From positions 521,273 through 585,272 of the forward strand of contig NW_019091423.1 of NCBI RefSeq assembly GCF_001949145.1: a DNA stretch of 64,000 nt, read 5' to 3'. The notes under the pieces are model-generated. The model searched no databases, had not been told where the DNA came from, and worked only from the letters and a program-made list of their open reading frames with translations. Below, piece by piece: positions 44,401 through 55,005 of this stretch. Source of the stretch: Acanthaster planci (Eukaryota; Echinodermata; Asteroidea; Valvatida; Acanthasteridae). Position numbers and translations under genes: made by a program. Within the stretch, counting starts at the first letter, position 1. Each line of letters starts with the position of its first letter.

Positions 44401-47400
44401 CATTGAAATTTGTTCATATATGTGCAGTCTGCATTTATGAGTTGTCAGAGTAATGGCATAACAAAATTCCTTGGGGCCAGCATTTCAAAATTTGTTTGAA
44501 ATACACTGCAAAGAAATCGCCATGGCTGGGTTAGAAATACAACCCCAATTGTGACATGAGATATGCAGTATTTCAGTTTCAGTGGGATTAAAGGCATTTA
44601 GTAATTACTTCTGTGTTCTTAGGCAGTTATATCATCACTCTCAAGTACAGTTGGTGGTGGAGTGATGTGAATGGTTCAAGGAGCCATCTGTTTCCCGTAG
44701 TGCAGCAATAAACTTATGAGCTAATTATATAACCAGATATATTTTGCCACACCCACTACTTTAATGATTTGCTGCCGGGTGGATTTTTCTTGAGCAAGAC
44801 AAGATGCCGAATCATTTTCAAGATTTTCCATTTTCAAAATTCTTTAAAAATTCGTCATTTCATTTAATGGTCATTTATACCCAATACTCTAAAGCTGACA
44901 GGTAACCTTAATTGACTCCTGAATATTTCAGCCAGGCCCGCAGCCTTGGAAAAAGTATACCCAGCAAGACATGAGACTGAGGGGTACCCCCCCCCACATG
45001 TCCAATCCCTATACACATTCCAGGCTATTGTTGCTTAACACATCCCCCCAAGATGTCTGAAAGGAATTCACCAGATTCCTGCCAGACAATGACCAACACA
45101 AAGCAGGGGGGTTCTCTCAGTCTCATACCTTGCTGCTATGGGAAAAGAGCCCAGATTGTGCAGTGTTATGTAAGATTCTTTTGTTCCCGAAACCAGCACA
45201 GTGCACGCTGACCTCTTATCAATAGGGGCCAGATTAGCATGCAGCGGTGCTGTGTGGCTCATCTGCGGTGGTGGAGAGCTTTTGTCCCCGGTAGTAATCA
45301 GCTCACTCTAAATGCCTCAAACCATGGAATACTGTTTCAAAACAAGGCAGGATTATCTCCACTATTGAGAGCGAAAAATGTAGGTAATGCCCAGCACTTT
45401 GGTCTTTTGTGCTAAGCAGGATCTTTTGTTAAAAGGCCCAACTCTTTTGTCCCAGTTTGGGCTCACCGGCTCTGCATATAAAGCCTATGTACCCGAAAAT
45501 GGATCGCCCGGCAGGAAGTGGTTAATGCAATTTGGTTGTGGCTGTGTGTTCCCAAAGCCACATTTTTCCAAATTAAATTACTGTTTGAGTTTGTAAAATA
45601 TGTTCAAAAACTATTAAAAATAGTTGCACAGGTTATTCCATTGACAAGTTTAATGCTATTTCAGAGCATTACACATTACGGGTGAAACTTTCACCCATAA
45701 TGTACAAACAGTATAAACATGCGTTGCAAATGTTAAACTGAATTGTGTTCTAACTGAATCCAGTGCCACCAACTGCCCTGGCCTGTGATCCATCAGCCCC
45801 CTCATAACTGAAAGCACTTGTTAAGCAATTAATTGGTTAACATATACAAAGGAGAACCATGTACAGTGATTGCCAAGTTATGCTTGACATAGGCTGAAAG
45901 AGTGGAGTCAGCAAGATTGAATGGCAAAACAATTTCACAATATTTTTAGGAATATTAAGTTTCTATCTTGACAGTAACTTATAGAAAAGATGCTCTCCAA
46001 AAAAATTAACTCAGCATCACTGTCACTGTGTAACCTTCATTACTGTAAACTTTAATGCAAATCGTGAGGTATGAGGTAAAAGATCTGTTGCAAAGTATAC
46101 CACAGGGTACCATTGTCTGTGCATAAGGCAGCATATGAGTGATGTAATTAACTGATGTAAAGAGTCTATGATGTAGACACGGAATGTACTGAATACATGT
46201 TAGTATAAACAAGATTCATGTACATGATCTGTCAAGATCCAGGGCATAATATAGCAACTGTATTACAGTGTTTGACAGTTTTGTGCCTATTTTTCAGGAT
46301 AAAGCAAAATTGGTGAAAATTATGAGATGTAAAGGTTTCCTGTGTTCTCAGTAATTTCACATATTAAAATTTTACACACGTGTACACTCAGTGGTTCTAG
46401 ATCAAATTAAAGCTCTTGCAAACTACAATCAGTTTCAACATTGAAACATTTTCCTGTTTGATACAACTTAATTCCAATGTCCTGCATTGCATGTACTGCA
46501 TATATTTGTTATCAATCTTTGGTTTAAGAATTTCAGAAACCTTCACTGTGAATTTTTTTACCCAAAGGATGATAAAAGGTTCAAGTCACTTGTTACAAAC
46601 ATGTTTGCCCTTCAAATCTCCTCTCCCTCCCAAGCGGTTTTCTCCACCCCCACTGGGGGTGTAGCCACTCCTTTTATTTCATTTTTGTTTCTGTGCCTTC
46701 AGGTTAATGAAGATCAAAGAATGGGTTGATGAGCATGATTCAGGAGCAACAATTATCCCATTCAGTGCTGCCTTTGAGATTAAGCTCTTAGACATGGAGG
46801 AAGCAGAGAGGAAGGCTTATCTAGAGGAACATAAGGTCACAAGGTTAGTCTTTTCATCTGTCTGTCTGCATCTCGACTTGGTTCTCTGGCAGTGTGATAG
46901 AAATACTTTTATCACGTTTAGGATAGTCTGAAATGTTGGAGTTTTTTAGATCACATTACTTTTATTGGTGGCAGAAATGTCTCTCCAGTAACTATTGACA
47001 TCATGGGAATAGGGTGGATTTGACATCATGGCAATAGAGCTGAATTACTTTAGAGCTTCAGTGCAGAGATACAGGGATGTGTTCCAACCACTGTTAAGTC
47101 AGTTTTCTTTGCTCAACTGAAATGTTTCAAGGATTCTGTCATCAGAGACAAATCCTTTGTCTGTTTTTCAGCGCACTAGATAAGATAATTACGACAGGTT
47201 ACAAGGCATTGCAACTCATGTATTTCTTCACTTGTGGCAAGGATGAAGTCAGAGCATGGACAATTCAGGTAAGATCACTTTAGAAAGAAAACATCAATTT
47301 GGAACTGATAAACTTAGTCTGCACATTTCACCTATATACAGTTTCTCAGCTGCCCAACCCAACCCAACCTAACCAACCCACACACCCAACCCAACCCAAC

Positions 47401-49430
47401 CCAACCCAACCTAACCTAACCTAACCTAACCTAACCTGACCAAATGCATGTAATTAACAAAGTTGCCAGCACCACTTTTAAGTTTTGGTCTTTGAAGGAA
47501 GCTTTTGCAATTTAAATCAACATTTTTTACCCAAATAGTGTCCATTCCATCAGAAGGTTTTACCAGGTGATGCATGAAAACCCAGCACCAATTTTTACTC
47601 TTTCAAATGCAAACTAAAACAAAAATCACTGAAAACATGGTTTAAAGACTCATTTTGCAGGATGCGATCATGAATGCTCATTAAATCTGAGAAGTCTCAT
47701 TCATACTCATTAATCTGGGAAGTATTATGAATACTCGTTAATCTGGGAAGTATTATGAATACTCGTTAATCTATGAAGTCTAATGAATACNNNNNNNNNN
47801 NNNNNNNNNNNNNNNNNNNNNNNNNNNNNNNNNNNNNNNNNNNNNNNNNNNNNNNNNNNNNNNNNNNNNNNNNNNNNNNNNNNNNNNNNNNNNNNNNNNN
47901 NNNNNNNNNNNNNNNNNNNNNNNNNNNNNNNNNNNNNNNNNNNNNNNNNNNNNNNNNNNNNNNNNNNNNNNNNNNNNNNNNNNNNNNNNNNNNNNNNNNN
48001 NNNNNNNNNNNNNNNNNNNNNNNNNNNNNNNNNNNNNNNNNNNNNNNNNNNNNNNNNNNNNNNNNNNNNNNNNNNNNNNNNNNNNNNNNNNNNNNNNNNN
48101 NNNNNNNNNNNNNNNNNNNNNNNNNNNNNNNNNNNNNNNNNNNNNNNNNNNNNNNNNNNNNNNNNNNNNNNNNNNNNNNNNNNNNNNNNNNNNNNNNNNN
48201 NNNNNNNNNNNNNNNNNNNNNNNNNNNNNNNNNNNNNNNNNNNGGGAAGTATCATGAATACTCATTAATCTGGGAAGTATCATGAATACTCATTAATCTG
48301 GGAAGTGTTGTGAATACTTAGTCATCTGGAAACCCTTTTGTGTTTTTTTTGTCTTCACAGAAGGGTACCAAGGCTCCCCAAGCTGCTGGAAAAATTCACA
48401 CAGATTTTGAAAAAGGTTTCATCATGGCTGAAGTCATGAAGTATGATGACTTTAAGGAGCTTGGCTCAGAAAGTGACGTTAAAGTAAGTACCTGTAGCCA
48501 ATTTCCACAAAGTAAACTGTCTGTAATGGTTTTTGCCCTGAACTTGAAATGGCTTGTGTGACAGTTGTGTTTTTACTTTTTGTTTTGGAATATTTACCTA
48601 CATGTGTTAGCAAGGGCAATTGAAGGACGTTTTCTGTTTTGCTTGTAAATGTGCATTGTTCATGTCCATGTACATTTTGGGCTGTGTTTGGAAAAGGCTT
48701 CTAGAGAAATGGATATGTCTGGTGTCAGCGTGTGCCTGTATATTTGCAACCAGTGAATACTTAGACCTGGGGGAGTCAGGTTGGTGTAGTACATGTAGTT
48801 CTTTCCTTAGCTTCCACCTATGAGATCAGGTTTCGATTCCCAGCTCGGTCCACATGTGGTTTGGGTTTTCAGTCCGTACCTGATTCCATGGGTTTTACCC
48901 AGAATATTCCTTTGGGGTTTTCCTCCCACCCCCAAAACTGTAACTACTGTACTTCTCACTGTCTCCCCTACAGGCCCCTACAGGTTTCTGCAGGCTTGCG
49001 AGCTACAGTACCTAGGGCATCATTGGTGTCATTACCAGAAATGATTAATAATAATTAACACAAGATTCAGCTGGGGCCTGCAGCCCCTTTTGTAATACAT
49101 TCAAAGGAGATGTTAATAATCTCATTGGTTCATATGTGTTATTGCAAATAAGGAATATTGCATACCAGTGAAGTGTTGTGCCTTGTGCCTATTTCACTTT
49201 CTATGTACGAAACATTTCTGTGCAGAGGCCAAACTTCAAAAGATTTGTTATGATTTGTTTTGTGCAAGTGTCAAATGTACTTTGGTCCGAAAGATTGTTC
49301 TTCTCTCTTTCTTTTTCCAAAGGCTGCAGGGAAATACAGACAGCAAGGAAGGAACTACATCGTAGAGGATGGTGACATCATCCATTTTAAGTTCAATGCA
49401 GGGGCCGGTCTCACCGACAAAAAGAAGTAG
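38457..49430 (+). CDS. OLA1: Obg-like ATPase 1
   Basis: Twelve coding exons: 38457-38557, 39325-39395, 39555-39570, 39925-39981, 40488-40615, 41819-41994, 43483-43560, 44064-44161, 46703-46843, 47172-47268, 48361-48483, 49323-49430 (TAG). They sum to 1194 nt, 397 aa (human 396), with all phases consistent. The product has the P loop GLPNVGKST (29-37), [17 protein letters not shown], the RAFEDDD segment, and NLSE in place of the NKxD guanine motif. NLSE makes this YchF/Obg family prefer ATP. The C-terminal TGS domain holds [20 protein letters not shown] and ends KKK-like. It is a cytosolic ATPase tied to translation and stress control. Exon 3 is a 16-nt microexon. A 1-kb transposon and an N gap lie in introns 6 and 10. 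Confidence 0.96.
42017..43022. mobile_element. hAT-like DNA element with 5-bp target duplication
   Basis: The ends are CAGTGATGGAAATA and its exact complement TATTTCCATCACTG (14-bp inverted repeats). They are flanked by AGCCT on both sides (42012-42016 and 43023-43027). CAGTGATGG ends are typical of the hAT superfamily; a 5-bp duplication points to the hAT5-type group. It is 1006 bp, within OLA1 intron 6. The interior has a GC-rich, CpG-containing block (about 42130-42310), a TATATAG word at 42349 and a possible first exon with donor GTGAGT at 42613, but no transposase domain. Confidence 0.85.
43344..43412. repeat. perfect 22-bp inverted repeat (hairpin)
   Basis: TGTCTTTACACTCATGACATGG (43344-43365) is the exact complement of 43391-43412, with a 25-base spacer. 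It lies in OLA1 intron 6, just before exon 7. It could be a small MITE or a structured intronic RNA. Confidence 0.8.
43561..46702 (+). other. OLA1 introns 7 and 8
   Basis: Apart from exon 8 (44064-44161) I see no coding sequence. A near-perfect palindrome lies at 45673-45703 (see findings). Confidence 0.5.
47352..47440 (+). repeat. pentamer repeat (CCCAA)n/(CCTAA)n
   Basis: Tandem CCCAA units pass into six clean CCTAA units, in OLA1 intron 10. The unit is one base short of the telomeric CCCTAA hexamer, so I call it a simple repeat, not an internal telomere. Confidence 0.85.
47669..48318 (+). repeat. 28-bp minisatellite interrupted by an assembly gap
   Basis: The unit ACTCATTAATCTGGGAAGTAT plus CATGAAT repeats on both sides of the N run. 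Diverged copies come first (AAATCTGAGAAGTCTCATTC near 47687) and near-identical copies lie nearest the gap. The gap almost certainly hides more copies, so the true array length is unknown. It is in OLA1 intron 10. Confidence 0.9.
47791..48243. other. assembly gap (N run)
   Basis: 453 N lie inside the 28-bp minisatellite. OLA1 exons 10 and 11 on either side join in phase 0 and match the family, so no exon is lost. Confidence 0.98.
48770..48970 (+). mobile_element. tRNA-derived SINE
   Basis: The head has an A-box-like GGTTGGTGTAGTACATGTAG and a B-box-like GGTTTCGATTCCC (one extra T). A longer body follows, including GGTTTTACCC, CCTTTGGGGTTTTCCTCCCA and CTCACTGTCTCCC, a layout common in marine-invertebrate SINEs. 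It lies in OLA1 intron 11. The TACATGTAG in the A box looks like a small insertion of the window's dispersed palindrome. Confidence 0.55.
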
Positions 49431-49505
49431 ATGAACAGCAGTGCATCAGCAATTCAACAAATTTGTCTTTTCAGTGTTCTGTCCCAAATAGCTTTGTTTT
49501 GGTCA

Positions 49506-49511
49506 AATAAA
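49506..49511 (+). terminator. OLA1 polyadenylation signal candidate
   Basis: AATAAA lies 76 bases after the OLA1 stop codon, a normal distance for a short 3' UTR. Confidence 0.6.
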
Positions 49512-50150
49512 TGATGCAAGAAACAGTTTAAAAACTGTACATTATGCTTGACATATGAGAAAGCTTTGGTAAATTCTGTATAAAAGTTGTCTGCTTGATG
49601 AAATTTTTGTGAGAGCTTAGTATCTTAATGGTTTAATGAAACAGAAGATCATTAGCAGAAAGCTGTTAAAAAAATTGACACATTGTGTGGTAGTAAACGT
49701 TCTTGCATTAATGGAAAGCCATGAGATGTTGAGCTACAGTTGATGTAATAATGAAGGGCTTGGACCTTTCAATAACTCACTGGCTAACGAACCACTAAAG
49801 AATCACAGTACAGACTTTGTAAAAAATAGCTGTGGTTTCCAAGCAGTTTATTGCTTTTCTATACAGAGTACGTACATTGACCTTGAAATTATCCGTTCAA
49901 ACTGGTGTAATCTTTTTCTCAAAGCTGAATTCTATTGTCTATTTTCTGTGCGAATAGGCCTTAAAAGGAATATACTTCATACCAAGTGTATTTTATTCAG
50001 TTAATTTTGTTTTTTTGTTTTTACCCATACATGAAGCATTTCCTCAGTATTCTTTAAGGGTAACTGTCTTCAAAATGTTTCGCATAATCACCTTAAATAT
50101 GAGATACATGCATAGACTTTCAAGTGGAGTAAGCCACTTGCTAGTTAAAT

Positions 50151-50477
50151 TTGAATAAAATCTGGTACACTGTGTTATCTGATTGCATAGAAACATAACA
50201 ATTTGAATTCCCCAGACTAAAGACACTTTTGCTATACCTCGTGATTCAGGGCAAGCTTTTGCATAGCGACCACCATCTCTGGAATGGACTGGTTCCTTTG
50301 TGCCATTCTTATCCGTTGAGAACAGTGTATCGTTGCAAGGCGTCACTTACTTAACTAAGCAAAAGCTTGCCCCGAATCACAAGGTATAGCAACGGTGGTT
50401 TTAGGATGGAGAATTCAAGTTGTTGTGTTCATGTGAATTTAAAGAACTCAGTGTACCAGATTTTATTCTAATTCAAT
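50151..50477. mobile_element. foldback element with 112-bp arms
   Basis: The left arm 50151-50262 (GAATAAAATCTGGTACACTG, GCTATACCTCGTGATTCAGG, GCAAGCTTTTGC) is inverted at 50359-50477 (GCAAAAGCTTGCCCC, AATCACAAGGTATAGC, CAGTGTACCAGATTTTATTC). The spacer is about 96 bases. It is non-coding and could form a long hairpin if transcribed. Confidence 0.8.
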
Positions 50478-53400
50478 TCGCACATGGCTTATTGTAAAGC
50501 AGCAACCATTTCTTGTAAAAGATGTTTTTACGGTTTTGTGTATGCATGCTTAAAGCAAAATGTCTTGTTATTTGTATTTAAAAACAGTACATCTTACCTG
50601 CATTTTCCTTTAAGTGTGCATATCTGGGAAATAATTGCAGGAATTTTCTCAACACATTTCGTTTGTAAACCTCTATGCCTGTGGTCTCAAAGGTTAGAGA
50701 ACCAGCGATTTGGAAAGGACCTCCATTGAAATCTTATTGAATCCCTAAAGCCATGGTGGGTACACAAAAAGAGGATTTTCATACCTTGGCTTTGTTGCCA
50801 TCTGTGGCTTTGCCCACTTTTTACCCCCTGACTTTTGACCTTTTAAGCTATATTAGCATTCATGTTACAGGAGAATCAAATTATATGCCATCAAGCCAAC
50901 AATAAAAGTATTTTCATTGTCAGAAAATCTGAAAGCTAATAAATGAGTTTCATGGCAGAGATCAAATGGCAGAGAGTGATAAAGCTGTGATTTGATAAAC
51001 ACCCAACCTATTTGAATTACAGTTTTGATGCCCATTTTTAAATATTTAAAGGAATAGATTATTCTCTTTTCAAAGTATTGTTTTCAAAGTACCATTGTCC
51101 TTATGAAATCTCAATTTTCACGGCCAAGAAGCTAAGATTATCTATTTTTAGTACTGAAACGCAAGTGTCCGAGTAAACAAAAATCATGGCCTTACAAAAC
51201 TGAAAACAAAAAGTTGCATAAGTGATTAAGTTGTTTTGACTCGGAAGACTTCAAGTTTACTTCACCGTGGATTGATAAAGGTAATTTATTTCACAGCTTC
51301 TTCATTGCCTTAAAAGCTGATACAGTAATAGCTGCCGCCCCCATGAAACGTATGCACCCCCCTGGTTCCCCCCAGACAGCCAGCCCTAGTTACACCTCTG
51401 GAGTGATAGCAGCATTATTGCGTTCCTGTTTTTGGAATGAGGATTATTGTTTCAGGGTTCAATTTGGGGAACGTTTTGGTGGTCACAGTGCTGCCTTGGA
51501 ACTGGAACTTGGACATAGAAAACTATTAAACCAGATGTAAAAGCTGGATTAACCTTATACGGTCAAAATTGGCTGTAGTTTTCGCATGTCTCCCTGCCTC
51601 CCCCTTCAAAAGGAAATATTATGCAACAGTGAAATGTAGTAATTACGATATCTTTGTACGTATATGTTCAACATGATCGAATGTACATGTATACATGCAC
51701 ATCAGGCAGTTCGTTCACAAGGGATACGAAATCTACCTTTAAATTTTCTTTTTACCAATGACTTTCTGACGATCTACATCTAGAAAATGTTTGCCTCACA
51801 TTAGTGGCAGTATACTTGCCAGCTTTGCTACTTTCCATTTTCTGGCAGGGAGATGATAGTTACAGAAGGCCAGTATTTTCCTTGTTCGATGAGCTGGATC
51901 AATTTTTGTTGTTGTCCCAAGTAGAAAAAGGTTCGGGGGAGCACTGATGCATATATAAATTACTGCCGTCTGTTCTTACTTTCAAAATTTTATTTTCTTT
52001 TACATTTTCTCACTTCAGATATATAAGCATTCGTTTACTTTAATTTGTGTTGCTTTTTCGTTTCTTTGTTGTTTTATGTTTTTCAAAATCAATGGGCGTT
52101 TTGTTTGTGCTGGGCTAACCCCCCCCCTCCGCCAATTACGTAATATGGTGTACTGCCTGCCTACACGGTGTCCAATCTTTGGTTGGGGTGAGTTGCATCA
52201 AGGGGTCAAGGATTACGTAGTTCCATAGCTCACGGAGGCTGTTCTAATCTCAAAAAGACTCTACCAAATATCTGGAAAACTGTGTCTAAAAAATCTGTAG
52301 AATCTCTCCAGATTTTACAGAGAAACTGGGGCACAGAAGGCGCCGTAAAGTGTTCTGCCCTTGCGGGTTGTTAAGATTGCATAGCTATGGGATACGGACC
52401 CACTCAGTATCTAAGTGTCCGCCCACTCGCCCGCCTTTATGTCCCATGTGGACACCCAATGGGCGGTACGTGACGGTATTGAATATCAGTGATAGCCTTG
52501 AGTGCTTCGTGAATTGAGCGGCACGAAGGCTGCCCATAGCCTTGTACTGATGGCCAGTGTGTGTCCTGCTATGCAGTACAGTTGTGTACATGTACAGTAC
52601 ATGTACATGTACTGTACAGGTAAATACTACACTGAGATTCATACAATCATAGAGCTACAAACCCATAATCAGGCCTCTATCGTGGGCCCGCGCCCGTACA
52701 AAAGAAACGGGGTAAGTTCCTTCATCATCCGCCAAAACTCCTGAACAACAGATTGGCGTGGGTTCACCTACATTACTTAACATGTTAGGGTAACTTGTGA
52801 ACATATAAAGTGAAAGTTGCCACAGGCTTCAAGTTATTTTGCTGTGATTCCATGCTCAATATTCCTCTACGGAACTTGTAGCCAAAAGTTCCATAAATTC
52901 CAAAGACGATATCATTGGCAAGTTCCAACTGGAAGAGCCTTTAATTTTACTTAATTTGGACGGTTAAAGTTGATCTGTTCGGTAGATCAGGAACATCAAT
53001 GGACCTTGTATACACGGCCGAAGTCATAATAATACCGGCAAAGGTCAAAGCGGGTTTCAAACACTCCGGGCAAAATGCAAATTCCATTTGACTAAAGTCG
53101 ACCTGGATATGAAACGTTGGATTTTATCAAAAATAACTTGCACCCTTTACAAATGTTCAATTTCTTTAAAAAAATAAAAACATTTAATAAAAACCAAGTA
53201 GACTCAACCATGCATGAGGATTTGGAACGTTTCATACAATCAATTTTGCTCCGGCAAACTTGCTCGTCTGGCCTATTTTATATCGGTGTATATACATTAT
53301 TTCCCTCAGGCTCAAAATTCCTCTAAAAGCATCCATGTAATTTCTTAACATAATACTAATGAAGAACGTGAAATTCCAAATCAGCGAGTTTATTGTACGC

Positions 53401-55001
53401 AATTAATTCATTTTTGGGAAATTGACCTAGAACTAAAGTTCTTTGAAATTCTATAGGCGATTATTTTGTTTGAATTCCGTTATCAGAATTGACTGACTTC
53501 CTCTAACCCAATCAAATTTTGAAATCTGCCAATGAAATATGCAGTATCGTAGAGCGAGTGTCATTGATTGAGAAATGCATGGTTGTAAACAGAGGCGTAT
53601 CCAACAGGGATAAGCTGGAGATGTGCCATTTGATGTTTTTGAATTATTTTTTTTTTATCAATTTATCTTTCTTTTTTTCCTTTTTTGATGATTTTTTTGG
53701 GAGGGGGTGCTTTGTCTTTTGAGGATCAGAAAGCGCCAGAATCCCCCCCCGCCTAATATGCCAATGATTGTCACCAACAAGAACACGATATTTGATTTTG
53801 GGGTTTTTTACCGGAAATTCAGAGTAGGAAAAGTAGGTTTTCGAACCCCCCCCCCGCTCGCGTCTGAGTTCCGCTTGTTGGTGGTCCTTTTTTTTTAACT
53901 GAATTTTAAAATAGACCGTAATATTCAGCATACAAGCCACCGCTTATACATGTACGTTGATTCTCAAACTCAAGGTGACCACGATTCTGCATTTTTATGA
54001 GTCAATTTCCAGTCATTATGTACCGTCAGGAAGTTCCGGCAAATATCCACATTTCAGGTGTTTCAGGGTTTGAAATCAATGTATTTTAAGTTTATTCAAT
54101 ATAGAAAACTACAGTGTACAAGTCTTACATGCAACCTTTGGTTCGTGACAGACATGCAACTTTTCAATGTTGTATTACAAAGCTCATTGCGATAGGCCTT
54201 TATATGAAAATATGTGTTCACAGTGCCAAGAGTTCTACTTTTTGGTTTATCGACACCCCCCCCCCCGTCTCTGGTCAGGCGCGGGCCTGTCAGTTGTATT
54301 TGTTGGTTACTAAACTCCACTTTGGCGCGGGCCGGCGTATCACGCGACTCGGAAGCCAGTCGATCTGAGTAGATTGTTAACACTTTGACATTCAATACAT
54401 TAGGGACTCATAAAATCGCACAAAAATGGAATTGGGTGCAAACATCCAGAAAAACTAGATCCGTGTTTCGTCTTCGCGTCAGGGTTCGACATTATTCCAA
54501 TTGTGTCGAGTTCGGGCACAGAATTCACTTAAAACGCAGTGGAACTCATTAAGTGCAACGCATCGGCAACCTGCTTTGAAGTTGACTGTGCATGGTCGTG
54601 CCGCCCAGGCCTTCAGCCGTCAATCAACCACGTTTTTCCGGGCACCATTCATTGTGCCACTCCACAGTTATGTGTCCATACGCGTCTAAAGTAGCAATAA
54701 AGCGTGTGTTTGTTCTTTATTAAATTTGACCTTGTGAGTCTCTACTGTTCTCCCGTCCTTACTTTTGAACAAAATGTAGTTGAAACAGATTTCGATTCGA
54801 TTCACTATGGTAATTTGTTCTTGATTTTTAGTCTTGTCAATAGGCGAATTAATATTTATCCTTAATGAGGGTAAATGGGCATTTGAATGCGCAAATGGCG
54901 TGGTCGTTGTGTGTGCTTACATTGATGCTATTTTTATTCATGTTTGGGCTGTCGCTCCGTTGATTCGAATTGTCCATGAAAAATCTTGAAATTCGGACAA
55001 A
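50478..55001. other. OLA1-Sp intergenic DNA
   Basis: No gene is recognised over 4.5 kb. The stretch contains homopolymer C runs (near 52121, 53745, 53847, 54257) and a TACATGTA cluster at 52585-52620. The last several hundred bases are the probable Sp gene promoter; GCGCGGGCC words near 54280-54335 are the most GC-rich part. Confidence 0.4.
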
Positions 55002-55005
55002 ATGA
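54976..55005 (+). promoter_or_regulatory. upstream ORF overlapping the Sp start codon
   Basis: ATG at 54976 opens a nine-codon frame (MKNLEIRTK). Its TGA at 55003-55005 overlaps the Sp ATG at 55002-55004 in an ATGA arrangement. If present in the mRNA it would lower or gate initiation at the Sp start, possibly by termination-reinitiation. Confidence 0.45.

Noticed and set aside
47352-47440. Interstitial telomere
   Set aside because: The unit is the pentamer CCTAA/CCCAA, not the CCCTAA hexamer.
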